Origin: Branchiostoma floridae
Lineage: Eukaryota; Chordata; Leptocardii; Amphioxiformes; Branchiostomatidae
NCBI RefSeq assembly: GCF_000003815.2
Contig: NC_049986.1
Span: forward strand, 16,109,172-16,173,171
Length of the DNA stretch: 64,000 bases
Direction of reading: 5' to 3'
Shown here in pieces: positions 1 through 13,300 of the stretch; position 1 is the stretch's first letter; every line of letters begins with the position of its first letter. Position numbers and translations under genes: made by a program. Below the pieces are notes generated by a model, which saw only the letters and a list, made by a program, of their open reading frames with translations, did no database searches and was not told the origin of the DNA.

Positions 1-496
1 CTTCACTCTAGCGCACTCTTATACACTCTGGTACACTCTTATACACTCTAGTTACTCTGTACACTTTGGTTCACTCCGTACTCTGCTTCCCTCTATTCGC
101 TCTAGCGCACATCTTATAAACTCTTATACACTCTGGTACACTCTAGCTCACTCTGTACACTTTGGCTCACTCTGTACTCTGCTTCCCTCTATTCACTCAA
201 TCGCACTCACACACACTCATACACGCTCAGGCACACTCTTACACTCTCAATCTCACTCTGTAGACTTTGGCTCACTCTCTACTCTCTAGCTTCACTCTAG
301 CGCACTCTTATACACTCAGGCACACTCTTATACACTCAAATTCACTCTGTACACTTAGGTTCACTCTGTACCAGTCTTCCCTCTATCCATACACGCTCAC
401 TCTCACACTCACACACACACTCACACGCTGTCTCACACACTCTCACTCTAGCTCAATCCTGAGACTTCGGCTAATTCACTAATCCACACTCAGAAA

Positions 497-531
<35 letters not shown>
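1..531. repeat. CACTCT-based minisatellite, forward orientation
   Basis: Dense tandem array built from 10-12 base variants of CACTCTNTACA, arranged in higher-order units of roughly 100 bases that recur with landmarks such as TACTCTGCTTCCCTCTATTC. From about 380 it passes into CA-rich sequence and ends in a pure (CA)n run at 500-530 that abuts a gap. No coding potential; open frames here are translations of the repeat. Confidence 0.95.
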
Positions 532-870
532 NNNNNNNNNNNNNNNNNNNNNNNNNNNNNNNNNNNNNNNNNNNNNNNNNNNNNNNNNNNNNNNNNNNNN
601 NNNNNNNNNNNNNNNNNNNNNNNNNNNNNNNNNNNNNNNNNNNNNNNNNNNNNNNNNNNNNNNNNNNNNNNNNNNNNNNNNNNNNNNNNNNNNNNNNNNN
701 NNNNNNNNNNNNNNNNNNNNNNNNNNNNNNNNNNNNNNNNNNNNNNNNNNNNNNNNNNNNNNNNNNNNNNNNNNNNNNNNNNNNNNNNNNNNNNNNNNNN
801 NNNNNNNNNNNNNNNNNNNNNNNNNNNNNNNNNNNNNNNNNNNNNNNNNNNNNNNNNNNNNNNNNNNNNN
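532..870. other. Assembly gap (339 N)
   Basis: Run of N inside the minisatellite. Its non-round length suggests a sized gap, unlike the three 100-N gaps later in the window. Confidence 0.99.
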
Positions 871-1260
871 AAGTGTATAAGAGTGTATGATGAGTGGGCT
901 AGAGTGAATAGAGGGAAGCAGAGTACAGAGTGAACCAAAGTGTACAGAGTGAACTAGAGTGTATAAGAGTGTACCAGAGTGTATAAGAGTGCGCTAGAGT
1001 GAAGCTAGAGAGTACAGAGTGAACCAAAGTGTACAGAGTGAACTAGAGTGTATAAGAGTGTACCAGAGTGTATAAGAGTGTATAAGAGTGCGCTAGAGTG
1101 AATAGAGGGAAGCAGAGTACAGAGTGAACCAAAGTGTACAGAGTGAACTAGAGTGTACCAGAGTGTATAAAAGTGCGCTAGAGTGAAGCTGGAGAGTACA
1201 GAGTGAACAAGAGTGTACAGAACTGTACTGGAGTGTACAGTGTGAACCAAAATGTACAAA
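871..1260. repeat. Same minisatellite, reverse orientation
   Basis: After the gap the array is the reverse complement of the first block: GAGTGTATAAGAGTGTACCA units with GAATAGAGGGAAGCAGAGTA landmarks. The two blocks therefore form a large inverted repeat around the gap. Confidence 0.93.
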
Positions 1261-1740
1261 AAGTGCTTATGTTAAATTACACGTACTTATTAGCATGTGA
1301 ATGTATGCATGCTGCTCATTTGCATATATGGGACAAAACCATGCTCCCGCTACCCATTACTGGCAGAAGAGGGCCTACCAGCTCTGGGAGCTGTTTCCAC
1401 AGACTTCCGGCCATGTTTGAATTCACGATGCCAGCGTTTTAGAAGGTCATATGATGGGGCATCATCACCATAAGTTTCTTTTCATTTCATCAAAAGTCTC
1501 CTTTGGTGTGCGTCCTTTCAAATACAAAAACCGGATCACTGCGCAACACTCAACTGGCTCCATTTCACACCTCGTCCATCTCACACCTGACTCAGTTCAA
1601 ACACCAGTAAATCAGAAACCACAATTAGTTCAGAGCTGTTTTTTGCAACATAACCCATAGAGATATGAATCATTACACATACAAAACTTCATCTAGATCA
1701 GACAACTGGAAGTGGATCAGGGGCATTACTTATTGCACGC

Positions 1741-1868
1741 CCCTCGTATTTGTCAGTGAATTTCGTGCAATTATCCGGCTGGTGCAATAATGCGAAGTTA
1801 TCTAGCTGGGCCGTGCAGTTAACAGAAGTGTGCGTTAATCCGTTGTGCAATTAACTGGCTTCCACTGT
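1741..1868. repeat. Dispersed repeat, copy 1 (GTGCAATTAACTGGCTT family)
   Basis: About 130 bases containing GCAATTATCCGGCTGGTGCA and ending GTGCAATTAACTGGCTTCCA. A clearly related segment lies at 48524-48681, with the same order of sub-motifs. Neither copy has visible coding capacity. Confidence 0.7.
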
Positions 1869-2084
1869 ATCGTGATTTCGACAAGCTATGGTCAGGATTT
1901 TTGACTGGTGGACAGCTATTGTAGTCGGCAATAAGTGATTTAAGTTTGGGCAGTCTAGATGCGTTCTTTGGAACTGCAGGGGTATCTCAGTTGTAGACTG
2001 TGAAGCAGGAAAAATCAAAAGGGGATAAATTTTCATGTGTTTGTAAGTTATAACATACACTACGTCTTCTATTCCCTTCGGCAG

Positions 2085-3152
2085 GTCCTGAACGACTTGT
2101 GGTCCGTCCACATGGACCCCGAGTACTGGCCTGACCCTGAGCGGTTTGACCCCAGCAAGTTCCTAGACGCAGAAGGGCGCATCATCAACAAGCCCGATGC
2201 CTTCATGCCATTTTCAGGAGGTATGTATAGCATAATGTAGGATGCCAGTGTGCCATAGGTTAGGTTTTAGTTAGATGTCGTCAGCGCACCTTGTTCTCCT
2301 ATGCAGCGCTGAACTGCGTCGTAGAATCTCTCCTGTATTCACGAATCGATACCAACGGAGCAGGCTCAGTTCTTAATTTGGAAGCGGATTCGAATCTACA
2401 TCGGAAAATGGTGTGGTGCCAGATTGGAATAAATTACACTGTACATAGATGTCAACGTATTTTGTTTTTGCAGGTCTTAGAAATTAACGTCAATCATAGG
2501 GTGGGTAACTATGAAAGTGCATGTGTGTTAGTACTTGTATACAAAATTATGGGAAAAATAAAACCACTTTCCAACACAACGATTTTTTACTTTAAGTCTT
2601 CTTCAGGATAACTGAGGACCCTTGCCTTGTGGCGTGAGCAGTTGAGTCAAATGTGGTTGTTAGACTATGACGACCTCCGTCCAGGTTCTATGCAATGTCA
2701 AAGCAGATGCAACGGTCCATATCATTTTCAGTGTTTTATGCCTTTTTTTAACCATGTGGTACTATTTTCTATTTGTACACTTGTAATGCCCCCCCCCCCC
2801 ATTCCAAGAAGATAGAAAATTCCTAGAAATGAGTACTTAATTTTGCAAAAAATCAAATCGTCAAACACTGAGAATACGACGGATTCTTACATCTAGTTGG
2901 AGATGAGGATCATTGAAGGTTGATGTGCCCTGATAGGTTTTGAGTTTCACTGTGCATAATTTTTCCCCAGGACGGCGGGGTTGCCCAGGGGACCAGCTCG
3001 CTAAGATGGAGCTGTTTCTGTTCTTCACCACCCTCCTGCAGAACTTCACCTTCCGCTTACCGGAGGGGGTTACGTCCTATCCTACTGAGGGAGAGTTCGG
3101 TATCGTCCTTCGCCCACCCGGGTCCCATGTGCTCTGTGCCACTCCGCGTTGA
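2085..3152 (+). CDS. Cytochrome P450, CYP2-like, last two exons (partial gene)
   Basis: Two exons, 2085-2220 and 2971-3152, joined in phase 1 (TTTTCAGGAG^GTATG to CCCCAG^GACGG), encode the C-terminal third of a P450 mono-oxygenase. Exon 1 carries the [20 protein letters not shown] stretch and the PERF-type motif ([11 protein letters not shown]). The join creates the haem-binding loop [14 protein letters not shown], with the axial Cys and the following KMELFLFF helix typical of the CYP2 clan. Exon 2 ends with a stop at 3150-3152 after the usual short tail. Family knowledge: an ER-membrane haem enzyme oxidising lipophilic substrates with a P450 reductase partner. The N-terminal anchor, I-helix and ExxR exons are not found upstream (1261-2084), so the 5' part lies left of the window or in the gap. 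Exact subfamily not assignable. Confidence 0.9.
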
Positions 3153-4247
3153 GAGACCAATTCTATAGGCTGGTTCACGGTTTGAGCTGTACATGCGCAG
3201 CGTGAAGTATTGTGGGTAATGTGTCAAAGTCGAATGCCTCTGAGACACAAATGAAACGCATTTAGACAGCATGGTCTAGACAAGAATTTACCATGAGCTA
3301 TGACCTCCCTTCACCTTTGACCAGCGCATGCGTAATTCAAACCGTAAACTGACTTACAGTCCCAACCACCCTCGAACACCAATGTTACTCGGAAAGATTG
3401 ATCACTATATCATAACCACCATATGTCCACTCAGATACATTAGTTTATTCGTTTAGTTTACAGGTTTGGTTAACATTAGCTAGTGTGCGTGCAGACAAGG
3501 TTGTACAATTAACTGCTGGCTATTCACATGTATTACGGGCTATTATTACTGGGTACATAAAAAATGACTAAGGTAACTATATAATCAGTAATTACTAACG
3601 TTAAAATACATTATGATTTATATCAGATTATATATAGATACACACACACAAGTTATCGCAATTTTATCGTTAAACTACATACAATATAATCTACATTTAT
3701 CTATTTCTTTAAAGTCTTCAATAACATCAAGGAGCTTATATCTGATATAACATCAACTGTCATTTTAAAGATATATATGCATTGGAGATTGTACGCATTC
3801 TCGGCATCTAAAGGAGGTTAATCTTGAACTTTCTTCCAGAGGAATGACTTTGCCAATTTCCTTTTCAACATTCAAACCGGAATGATTAAATGCCATGTTA
3901 GCATTTGTACTGGATCAACTGTGAAAACTGATAGTTATACCACAACGACGACGAGGTAAACCTTTGTACCAAAGATCATAATGGAGAAAAGGTTGGTGAG
4001 ATGTGATCTGTGTAATCCTTTGGGGACAAGCTGACGACCTGTGAAAGATGCATGGGTTGACGTCAAAGCCAAGAGTACGCTACATGTAAGTCAGCCGTAT
4101 GAATCAAGTTCAATCATCTCTCTAAATCTCAACTTGATCACAGTAGAACGGAACACCTGGCACCTGGGGTTTAATTTGTGTTGGCATGGACGGATCTGAA
4201 TGCGTCGTTTACTGCACACACCGTTTCACCGTTTCACGTCAAAGTCC
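3153..4247. other. Convergent intergenic region between P450 and parkin 3' ends
   Basis: No exon recognised on either strand. It must contain both 3' UTRs: on the - strand a polyadenylation-type AATAAA is seen as TTTATT near 3442, and on the + strand only ATTAAA-type variants are seen. AT-rich, with no clear repeat. Confidence 0.5.
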
Positions 4248-4360
4248 TTAGCGCCCCTCCCCAAACCAGTGCCTGTCCTGACAGTTCCTCCCCCACTCCC
4301 GCTCACACAGCCAGCACCAATGGAAGCCGCACCTCGGGCACGTCATGTGCATACAGCCGT
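4248..4360 (-). CDS. PRKN: Parkin last exon, catalytic RING2
   Basis: Acceptor TTTTCAG^ACGGCTG; encodes [18 protein letters not shown], then [18 protein letters not shown] and a TAA stop at 4248-4250. The catalytic Cys and the following His (C-M-H) are present. The zinc-ligand pair reads CPRC where vertebrate parkin has two more residues, and the Glu of the C/H/E triad is replaced by His (GFHWCW). The tail HWFGEGR replaces the usual short HWFDV-type ending. Confidence 0.92.
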
Positions 4361-7300
4361 CTGAAAATTCAAAACAAAATTCACGCATGCGTAAAAAAGT
4401 CTGGAGAATTTTCAACATTTTGGCCAATATCACTAACAGTCATTACAGTCCAACATGTTTTTTTAAGCTATCATTCTTTGTCTGGAGACACGTGCACAAC
4501 GATGCCTTTCAAAAGTGCTTGATCAAGCGTCATTTCCCCGCAAGGTTCTATGGAAAGAAATGAAAGCTTTGAATTAAGTGACCCTGCTGCTTGCGCTATA
4601 TCAGTCCTGGTAGGCTCCATATCCACTAGACGGCGATAGTTGAGCGACAAAAATTGTATTTTTGTGACCACTGAATTCATAATTGCAATGTGATGGACGG
4701 TGTAAAGCCACTTAAACGAACAAAATGTAACAAGATTCGTTCTTTTCTCTATGAAATTCGTTGAGCGATCTGTAAAATCTTTGGTCGCTCAGCAGCCTCA
4801 GCCTCTAGTCTAGTGGAAATGAAGTACAAAACGGCAGATGCCAGTGAAACAAGTTCAATGAGTTTCAGACTTTAATAATAATAATAATCTTTATTGCAAA
4901 TTCATGCCCGAGGGCTAATTGCATACAAAGTAAAGTAGTAGTGGTATACATAAACATAATTAACAAAAAAGGGAAATGATATTCATAGATAAATCAAAAG
5001 GGAATAACGTCTAAACTAAATCTATTTCTACCTAAGCTATATGATGGGTTTGACTTCTTTTCCGTAAGCAGTGGAAGATGAATGGTCACAGAGAGCTAGA
5101 TAATGACATATGACTAATGGTTTCCACTTTTGCTCTTTTATATCGACCTGTTGTATGTTTGTTACACCTCTCTTGTAATATTATGGTATCTTAACATTTG
5201 AGGACAAATGTTCGGTGAGGGGGAGGTAGTGTAACGGCCATGACCTATGACATATGAGGTAATTAGGTAATGACTGTCTAGACCATATGGGCGGAGCATA
5301 ATTAGCATGTTAGGTATTCCTTATTTGGTTGTGATGGTGAGAGCATCCAACCGGATTACCCTTGATGGGCGGAGTTAGACAAGCTCATTGTTATGCTAGT
5401 TGAGCTTAGAGAGTGTATGAAGAGATTTAGTCAGTCTCGTGCCCCAAGGACTCAGGTGAGGTACTTTGGTAGGGCTTAGTCCCTCTGTTGGATTGTGTAC
5501 TAGTTATTAGTTAGACCGACTCTCTCTGTAAATATACTTAGATCTCTGTACCTTTATCCTAGACCTGTATCCTGTAACTGTAACTTGCTGTAGTCCTAAG
5601 TGAAACACATTGTATTATATGTTACTTGAGTTTAGCATAGGTTGAATAAACACGGCTCACAAATAGTAATCGACTGGTTTGGCTGAGTTCCTGATAAGCT
5701 AATATAGGACTTAGATACCAAACACCCTAAACAGTTCAATGGTTACCTGAATACCTGAATTTAATAAAAGAATGGATACCGCTTAAGATGGAGAAAGATT
5801 ATAGCTGACCGTTTTTCTCGGTGCGGACCTTACACCCCGGGCAGGCCTTGGTGGTCCTTTCGATGGTGGCAGCTGTGCGCCTCTCCCAGCGTGCACGGCG
5901 GGCCCGATCTCGGTCCACTCGGTAGTTCTGTAGTATAAAACACACAGACATAGACATAGACAAAGTTATTAGACAGATTTAAATCACATCAAGACGCATA
6001 TTGATATCAATTTAAGAGATCAGTCGCGCGAGTGTGTGTATTCAAGTCCCTGATAGGCCTACGTCCCATATTGCCAAACCGGGGCCCGGCCGGGCAGCGT
6101 TAGGAAACAAAAAGTATGAAACAAGAGACACCGAACATAACTACACAGGACTTAAAAGGAATAGTCGTGAAAATTATTTGTCCATATATTTACGTATACA
6201 TTTCTATATATATTTTAAATTGTGATTTTCGATTCCACAAACAGCCCGGCCGGGCCCCAGTTTGGAGGTGGGACGTTAGCTCAAGTGGACTTTGAGGACG
6301 ACGAAGTAGTTTTTTTTCTCGGTTAGACCAGGCTGCACAAGAGTCGGTCAAAGTAAAGACTAACATCTTTCCCGCAAACTTTACCTACGCAAAAATGTCA
6401 CTACGGAACTCATATGGCTGGAATATATAGGAATTCATTCGTGTGACTGATTCCTAAGGCTGCCATGATGTTCTTCTATGTCTATTCGTGAAAGAACGTT
6501 GATATCGATTGCACATTTGTCATAGGTTTGTCTTCGCAGACGAAGTGTCTCGGGGAAAAAACTTATAATTACCGACAAGTTCTCTTGCAAAAGATTTTGC
6601 GACCATACACCAGTAATCTATGTTTCACAGATAGTGCCGACTTTCTACAGCAAGTTGCGTTTGAGAACTAGCGGTAGACTGCCAACATCATGACATGGCG
6701 GTTTGATATTAAATGAAGACCTTTATTGTACATTTTTGCCCAATCTAGCTAAGTACAGGTCATAACAAGACAAAACATATATACATATACATATACATGT
6801 AGACGTATTACAGATCTAATCTAACACATAAGATATTCTACTCACGTTAGCCGGAGCTGAGGGTTGTGGCGCAGTCTGACCACACGGGCCGTTGTGGTAG
6901 GCTTCCTTACAAAGCTTGCAGAACACGAACTGCGGGGAAAACTCCAGTGTTTAGTTGAAAGATTTAGTTCAGAGTGGGTCAAAGATTTTTTCGCACATTC
7001 TTATAAGATTTCATAAGGTTTAGTTACGGGATGGCAAATATCTTAGTGCTTCCAGCTCAACGGCACGCTAGTCGTTTGCTAGTAATTCTACGTCAACATC
7101 AAGGAAGCAAAATCTGAGACACGTTGCCACAAAGTCCGCCTTTCGATGTTGTAACTGCCCTGAGTGCCATCCTCCATAGTGACCGCTGGCTCAATACGTT
7201 CGCTTGCTATCTACCGTAGTTTGCAAGCGAGAGTATCGAGCCAGTGGTCACTACGGAGGGTAGTACCCAGGCTAGTTACAGCATCGGACTCAGACTATGC

Positions 7301-10300
7301 TGTAACGGCCCAGCCCTTTAGCTTGGGGCCGGCGGGTCGCTATAAGCACGATTTAAGCAGGACTGATTTCAAATCGAATCCTGGATCTGTTAGCGTACGT
7401 GGCTTACCCCACAGCCGCTGCCTGCCTGCCTTACACACTCCACCATGTTAGTGCTCCCCTCCGGCAGCAGCCCCACCCCACAGCCCCGCCCCGGACACAG
7501 CACCCCGCCCATCTGCAGCACACACTCCCCCGCACCGAACCGCTCAGTAACTCACCCCGCAGCCGCTGCCCGCCTGCCGCACACACTCCACCATGTTACT
7601 GCTCCCCTCCGGCAGCAGCCCCACCCCACAGCCCCGCCCCGGACACAGCACTCCGCCCATCTGCAGCACGCACTCCTCCGCACCGAAACGCTGGTAACGG
7701 TCGTACTGCAGGGAAAAAATATCATGGAAACCCGTCGTTACTTTCTTCAGTTCTTCTCCGTGGAAGATGTTGACAAATGAGTCCCCGAGTTACAGAGCAA
7801 GATGCTAGTGGCGTAATCCCAGACAATTTCTTTTACATCACATGATCACAAGATATTTGCCACCAAAATATCAAAACCGCCACCAAAATATCAAAACCAT
7901 AACATGTCCAGGTCAAAAGATACAAAAACCGGAAGTTCTGCTGCAGTAATAGTCATCATACTAGTGGGTTTGATAACTTTGATTGCCTTTGTGTCAGTGA
8001 TCTGGTCATTGCAGGTCAGCTAATGCAATCGACTGTGCAGCCACAAAATAGATAATCTTCCAACAAACTGAAATTGAAACACTAAAGTTAACACATGTAT
8101 CTTGCAGAGAGAACACATCTGACTAGACGTCACTACATTGGAAGTTTTGGTCATTCAATAGGTCAATAGGTGATTATAAGCCCATCCTACCTGTTCATCT
8201 CCAAGCATTCTGAAATGATGCACCTCCTTAATCAGGGAGTTGTCACAGCCACCTGCACGAGTTGAAAGTTTTGTTAAACTATAGAATCCAAAATGCAGTT
8301 ATTTTGCCACTTTCAAAGCTCATGCATTGTCAAACAACATCATTGATGATGACCTGACCATTGTTGGGAGCTTAACGTTACATGACATTCCCGACTGTGT
8401 GTTAAACTTGTTGACTTGGGCTTATTCATCAGCATCAATGTTATCAATGCCATGATGGAGTAATGCTATGCTCATAGGCTAATGTTTGTCCTGTTAATTG
8501 CATAGGCCAACACTAGAGTGCAGAAACTTTCGTGGTGGTTTAATGTTCGCGGTTTTCGCGGGGACCGCTTCACCGCAAACTTAAAACCACCGCGAACATT
8601 TCCCATGACAGTAAAAGACTACAGTGCATGGTGCTACCGCGAACTTAAAACCACCGCGAAAAGTCCTTTGTACCTGCTACCACGAAATCAAATCCCAGCG
8701 AACATTTACAGTATTATCGATCTAAAATAAGGATAAACAAACACAACAAACCCGGACATGGCAGCGTGTACCCCAGTGAGGCATGTTGGACGAACTGCCT
8801 GTCGTTCAGCTTGGTGACGCAGTAGCGGGCGAAGCAGTCCAGGCACATGACGTGTCCGTCAGCGCACTCAAACACCATCACGGGGGTCCTGGGGAAAGTG
8901 TTTTGGTGAAGTTCCGTATTTAAAACCTGAGCCGACATCTTGCAGCCAAGGTAGCGTTTACCGCTTTAAGAGGAATGTTAGCAGCACTTAAGTTTTTCGT
9001 GGCTACAATGAGGCTTTTGTGAGGCATGTGAAATGGTGTATATTTTGACAATTAACAACAAATTCAGCGCATCTATACCAGAAATATATTTGAAAACGTC
9101 ATAGAAACGCAAAAGTCGTCGTGGTAATTGCTGATGTGTGAGGCCAAAGAGGCCAAGATTGTGCTGATGAATGCATGCGCAACTGGTGCCTACAAAAGTC
9201 AAAGCAAGGGTAACGTTAACATTTTTTTCATAACTGCCATGCCTCATTGTTGGGGCGCCAAACATTTCGTTTAATGAAAAAATACTACATGTAAATAAAC
9301 TATACATGTAGCTGTACCTGACATCAGTACAGCCGAGACAGTCCACACTCTGTGTGTTGCTCTTCACCAGAGGCAGTGCCACAGATGTGTCATCCTCAGA
9401 TGTGTGGTGGTCCGCACACTTGAAGTAAAACTCCTGCGTTCGAAAACAACCAAAACGGTTTGTCCTATAGTAGTATTGAGCGGATGCATTCTGAGGAAGG
9501 CAAAATGAAGTATCGGTAGCTCATAAGCCAGAAAGATGATTTTTGCATTTTCAGCAAAATCTATAACTGCAACCATACTAACATCCGTCAAGCATACACT
9601 TTGATCTATTCCCGAAACAGTTCCAACATTTAGCAGCATAAAGCACAAAAGTTTAAAGTTTAAAACTCACGGCGACGGTTCCTGGACACCCTCTGGACAG
9701 GCACCTGCCTTGGATCTTTCCGGGCACCAAAACGTCCTCCCAACAGTTTGGATCCTGAGATCAATACAATATGATATGTACTATAAGTACAATCAGGGAT
9801 AGTCTGGCAAGATATCCACTCCCTTTTCAGTAGCGTATTTCTACAATATATACACATTGTATCTTACACACACATATTGTTCTGACGACGAGCGTTTCTA
9901 AATCACCCAAGTCTTTCAGTGAACCCTCCGGGGTTCCAGATTTATTTCATCATGCAAAGTAGTTTGATCAGGACCATCCAGAAATGTAGCTTTAGAACGT
10001 TTTGTGTTTCCATGTCCAAATACAATCACGTTCAGATAAAATACACATTATCTGACCACATGTTGAAGCGAGGCTTACCCTGCTGAGAGTGAGGGTTGTC
10101 TGTCTGCACGTGCCACACCGGACCCTCAGCTTCCCCGGCCTCACCGCCTTACACGGCCGCTTACAGAACACGAAATAAGAGGGGAGACTGCCCGCGGCTG
10201 GGGGATATCAATAGAAAACAACCATTGTTTTGTATCATTGCATCTTTGAGCAGGTACAACTTTTTTGTGTGTTGGAAATAATGGTTAAAGTCCTGCTTCA

Positions 10301-13300
10301 GAATTTTCTAGTCATGTAAATTCTCAATAATGTACCGGTTGGTTTGTAATCTTATCACCAATATTGTACTTTGTTTCTCAAAGATTGTCATCTCTATATA
10401 TATTCACCTCCTATAGATGAATTTAATTACGTGTACTTTCTAGGAGGAGATAACCCTTGTACTGTGTAAAAACAGGTAAGCAATCATAAATCATGTCAAA
10501 GAATGTTTAGACCTTAAAATGAGTATTGTAAACGATATGTCCATTATAAGTTTTATGATAAGTGTAAACTCAAATATATATGTTGATACTTCAAGTACTT
10601 CTTTTTGTTACTAACGTTACATTAGTATCTGCTTGTTTGTACATGTATGTAGAAGACCTTACAAAAATTTTGTACTTTTGTGTCAATAAAAATACTGTAT
10701 ATGAAATCTATTTTGTTCTGCTTTATGTATACCTGTATCAGCGCCTTCAGGCCGTACGTTCAGCTGTACATCACTCAGAGACCGGGGTGCTGCAGCAGAG
10801 CTACGGGCGTCCACTGACAGCTGGGGCAGTCCGCTGATGGCGTGGATAACCGTCTGCTGACCAAGCTGACAATCCTAGTGAAGGTCAACATACAAAATGA
10901 AGAACAACATACAAAATGTGGTAATTCATGCACAAGTGCATTGTGAAAACAAGCGTTCGCAGAACTCAACCTTCGTGAAATGGGTGAGGGTGTGGTGGTT
11001 TGAGGGTGTTTTTTATAGACATCTCAGGGGCTAGCCTAACAGTATATGATACGTCCGACTGGCAAAATTGTCCGGAATTCTACAGGTTTTTTTCCGCGCC
11101 TATGTAGTTGCGTCATCCCTTTGGAGTGGAATAATTGGAGTGGGATAAAGTACCAAAATGAGCAAATATATAGTGTTGTAGGCTAATGATTGTACTTGTA
11201 CAAGTGACACTTGCGAGGTACCCAGGACTGTAGTTGTAGAACTTATTGGATATATAGAAGCTATTAGTGTGCTTACCAACTTTGTTGATGATGCCAGTCT
11301 ACCACACTAGTGTCACTTTTACCACACCAGTACATGTCTTAAAAACGGGAATGAATGCCTTGTTGGCTCTGATGCCATGTTTTGTCCCTTTAGTTCTTTT
11401 TACAACAGTCGTCACAACTTTATGGTGCCTATTTTTGAAAATGTAGCCATCTTGTTATTTTTACCTATCTTGTTTTTTTTCGCCCTATCGCACTATTTTT
11501 GCAGTCTGCAGAGGACGTCATCCATAAAATTTACTTGCTGTGGCCTTGGTAAAAATTCCCGGAATTTACACCAAGTCTTACGCGCGTGCGCAATTGCATC
11601 ATCCATTTGGAGGGTAATAACATGGGAAGGGTTGACGGATCGTCATGATTTTTGATCTCAATATAACTTGGGGAATGCCTTCTATAATCAAGTTCTATTA
11701 ATGCAAACCATGGGCTAGTTTGCACAATGATTAATTCGCAGCATTTCATAACTGGACTGTCAAACGTACATGTATCACATTTGTCACTGAAAAAAAGAGA
11801 TATTGATAGATATTCATAGATACTAAATATGCAAATTGCTACTTAGCTCCGCAATGTAGTACGTTATATACTTCCAATGTGTATAATGGACTATCGAGAT
11901 AAAACATGTCAATATTGACGACTTAATACATTGCATGGACGTTTCCACAAAGTAATATAGTTTTCTTGTACAACCCTTTAAGTATAATATACAACTCCTG
12001 CAATACAGATAATTATTTTCGACTTGTTGCTTGCAACAATGATGATGTAACATTCTTTGTTTCACAACGCAGTCCACTACATTGTGTATTCCATATGTCT
12101 AATGTACAATCCCTATAAACAATCTCATCAATGGCTACAAGTTACTGTGAAAAACAAACCCTGCTTTTTTCAACAATGTATTGTACCGGTAGTAACTGTT
12201 ACATGATTGTACAACCCTTTTAAAACTTATAATATATGCCCCTGTATACAATATCATCATTGCAATTATTCTTGGTGTACAGATTATCAAATCTTATGGG
12301 AAACATGTACACCCCACCATGTATAATGTACTGTCCCTATAGTACCATTTTGTTGTTGACCTTTGGGGTCACTTCCTGTGGAGACGGGGTAGCAGCCCAC
12401 GCTGGTATCGGCATGACGTAATGCCACCTAAATATAGCACGATTGCGTAATACCCACATACACTATTTTCCAAGTACAAACATCCCTTGCAAAACCGTCA
12501 AAAGCCACTAAACGATAAAACGCCACGTACGTTTCTTCACTGTCTCAAGAGCTACCCACATACCAAATATCAGATCAATCTGTCATGCCGTTCATGAGAT
12601 TTTCTGTCCACAGACACGTACCCTACAACGGTTTGCACACATACCTATTGCATTCTGCTATTTACCTCCTAATTTGCATAATAATCATACAATTATGTAC
12701 ATCACTACCTAAGCTATCTGCATACCTACAGTCATTCCGATCCATCGACCCCTGCTTCCATAATTCCTTCTCAAAACCTGACACAAGAATGACTTTCACC
12801 GCCCCAGCAAAACCCCTAAGTGGCCAAAACTTACACACCTTACTATTCATTTATACAGCTACTTACCACTTAAAAATCATCACCCAAACATGTCCCGAAA
12901 AAAAAATATCAAAACCGGAAGTTCTGCTGCAGTACAATAACACTCCGCTAGAGCGCCCTGCCGTAACGCAATTCCTACCATTCCTTCGTCATGTCTAACC
13001 CTACCCACATACCAAATATCAAAACAATCCATCCATGCCTTCCCCAGTTATCAGGCTGACAAACGTCCCTCTCACAAAAAAACAGCACTCAAAACAAGTT
13101 ACTTGGAATCTTGGCAGTAGGTGGTCAATGTTATCTGTGAAATGCATTGAGAAGTTGTAGAATATAATGCGAAGACAAAGGGTTTGTGGTTTTTACTATG
13201 GAATGGAATGTATGTGTACGTTATGGCCTGCTACAAACTGTGTAAAATGAAACCGTGTCTCTACGATTTACGGGAGATGAAGAAGACCTGCTTACGCTTT

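Noticed and set aside
267-482. Open frames in the 5' minisatellite (267-482 and 1005-1259)
   Set aside because: Translations of the CACTCT repeat (HSL, TLIHS patterns) with no codon bias or homologue.
498-938. 146-codon frame across the first gap
   Set aside because: Made mostly of N; the rest is microsatellite.
5230-5735. Full-length LTR retrotransposon
   Set aside because: Only one LTR-like block with a polypurine tract; no gag/pol or second LTR in the window.
7399-7780. + strand proline/histidine-rich frames (124 and 111 codons)
   Set aside because: Antisense of the GC-rich parkin exon and its duplicate; the - strand frame is the conserved one.
12585-12998. Frames repeated in both 1.1 kb intron copies (12585-12998, 14775-15338)
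   Set aside because: Shared only because the DNA is duplicated; low-complexity composition, no domain, no codon bias.
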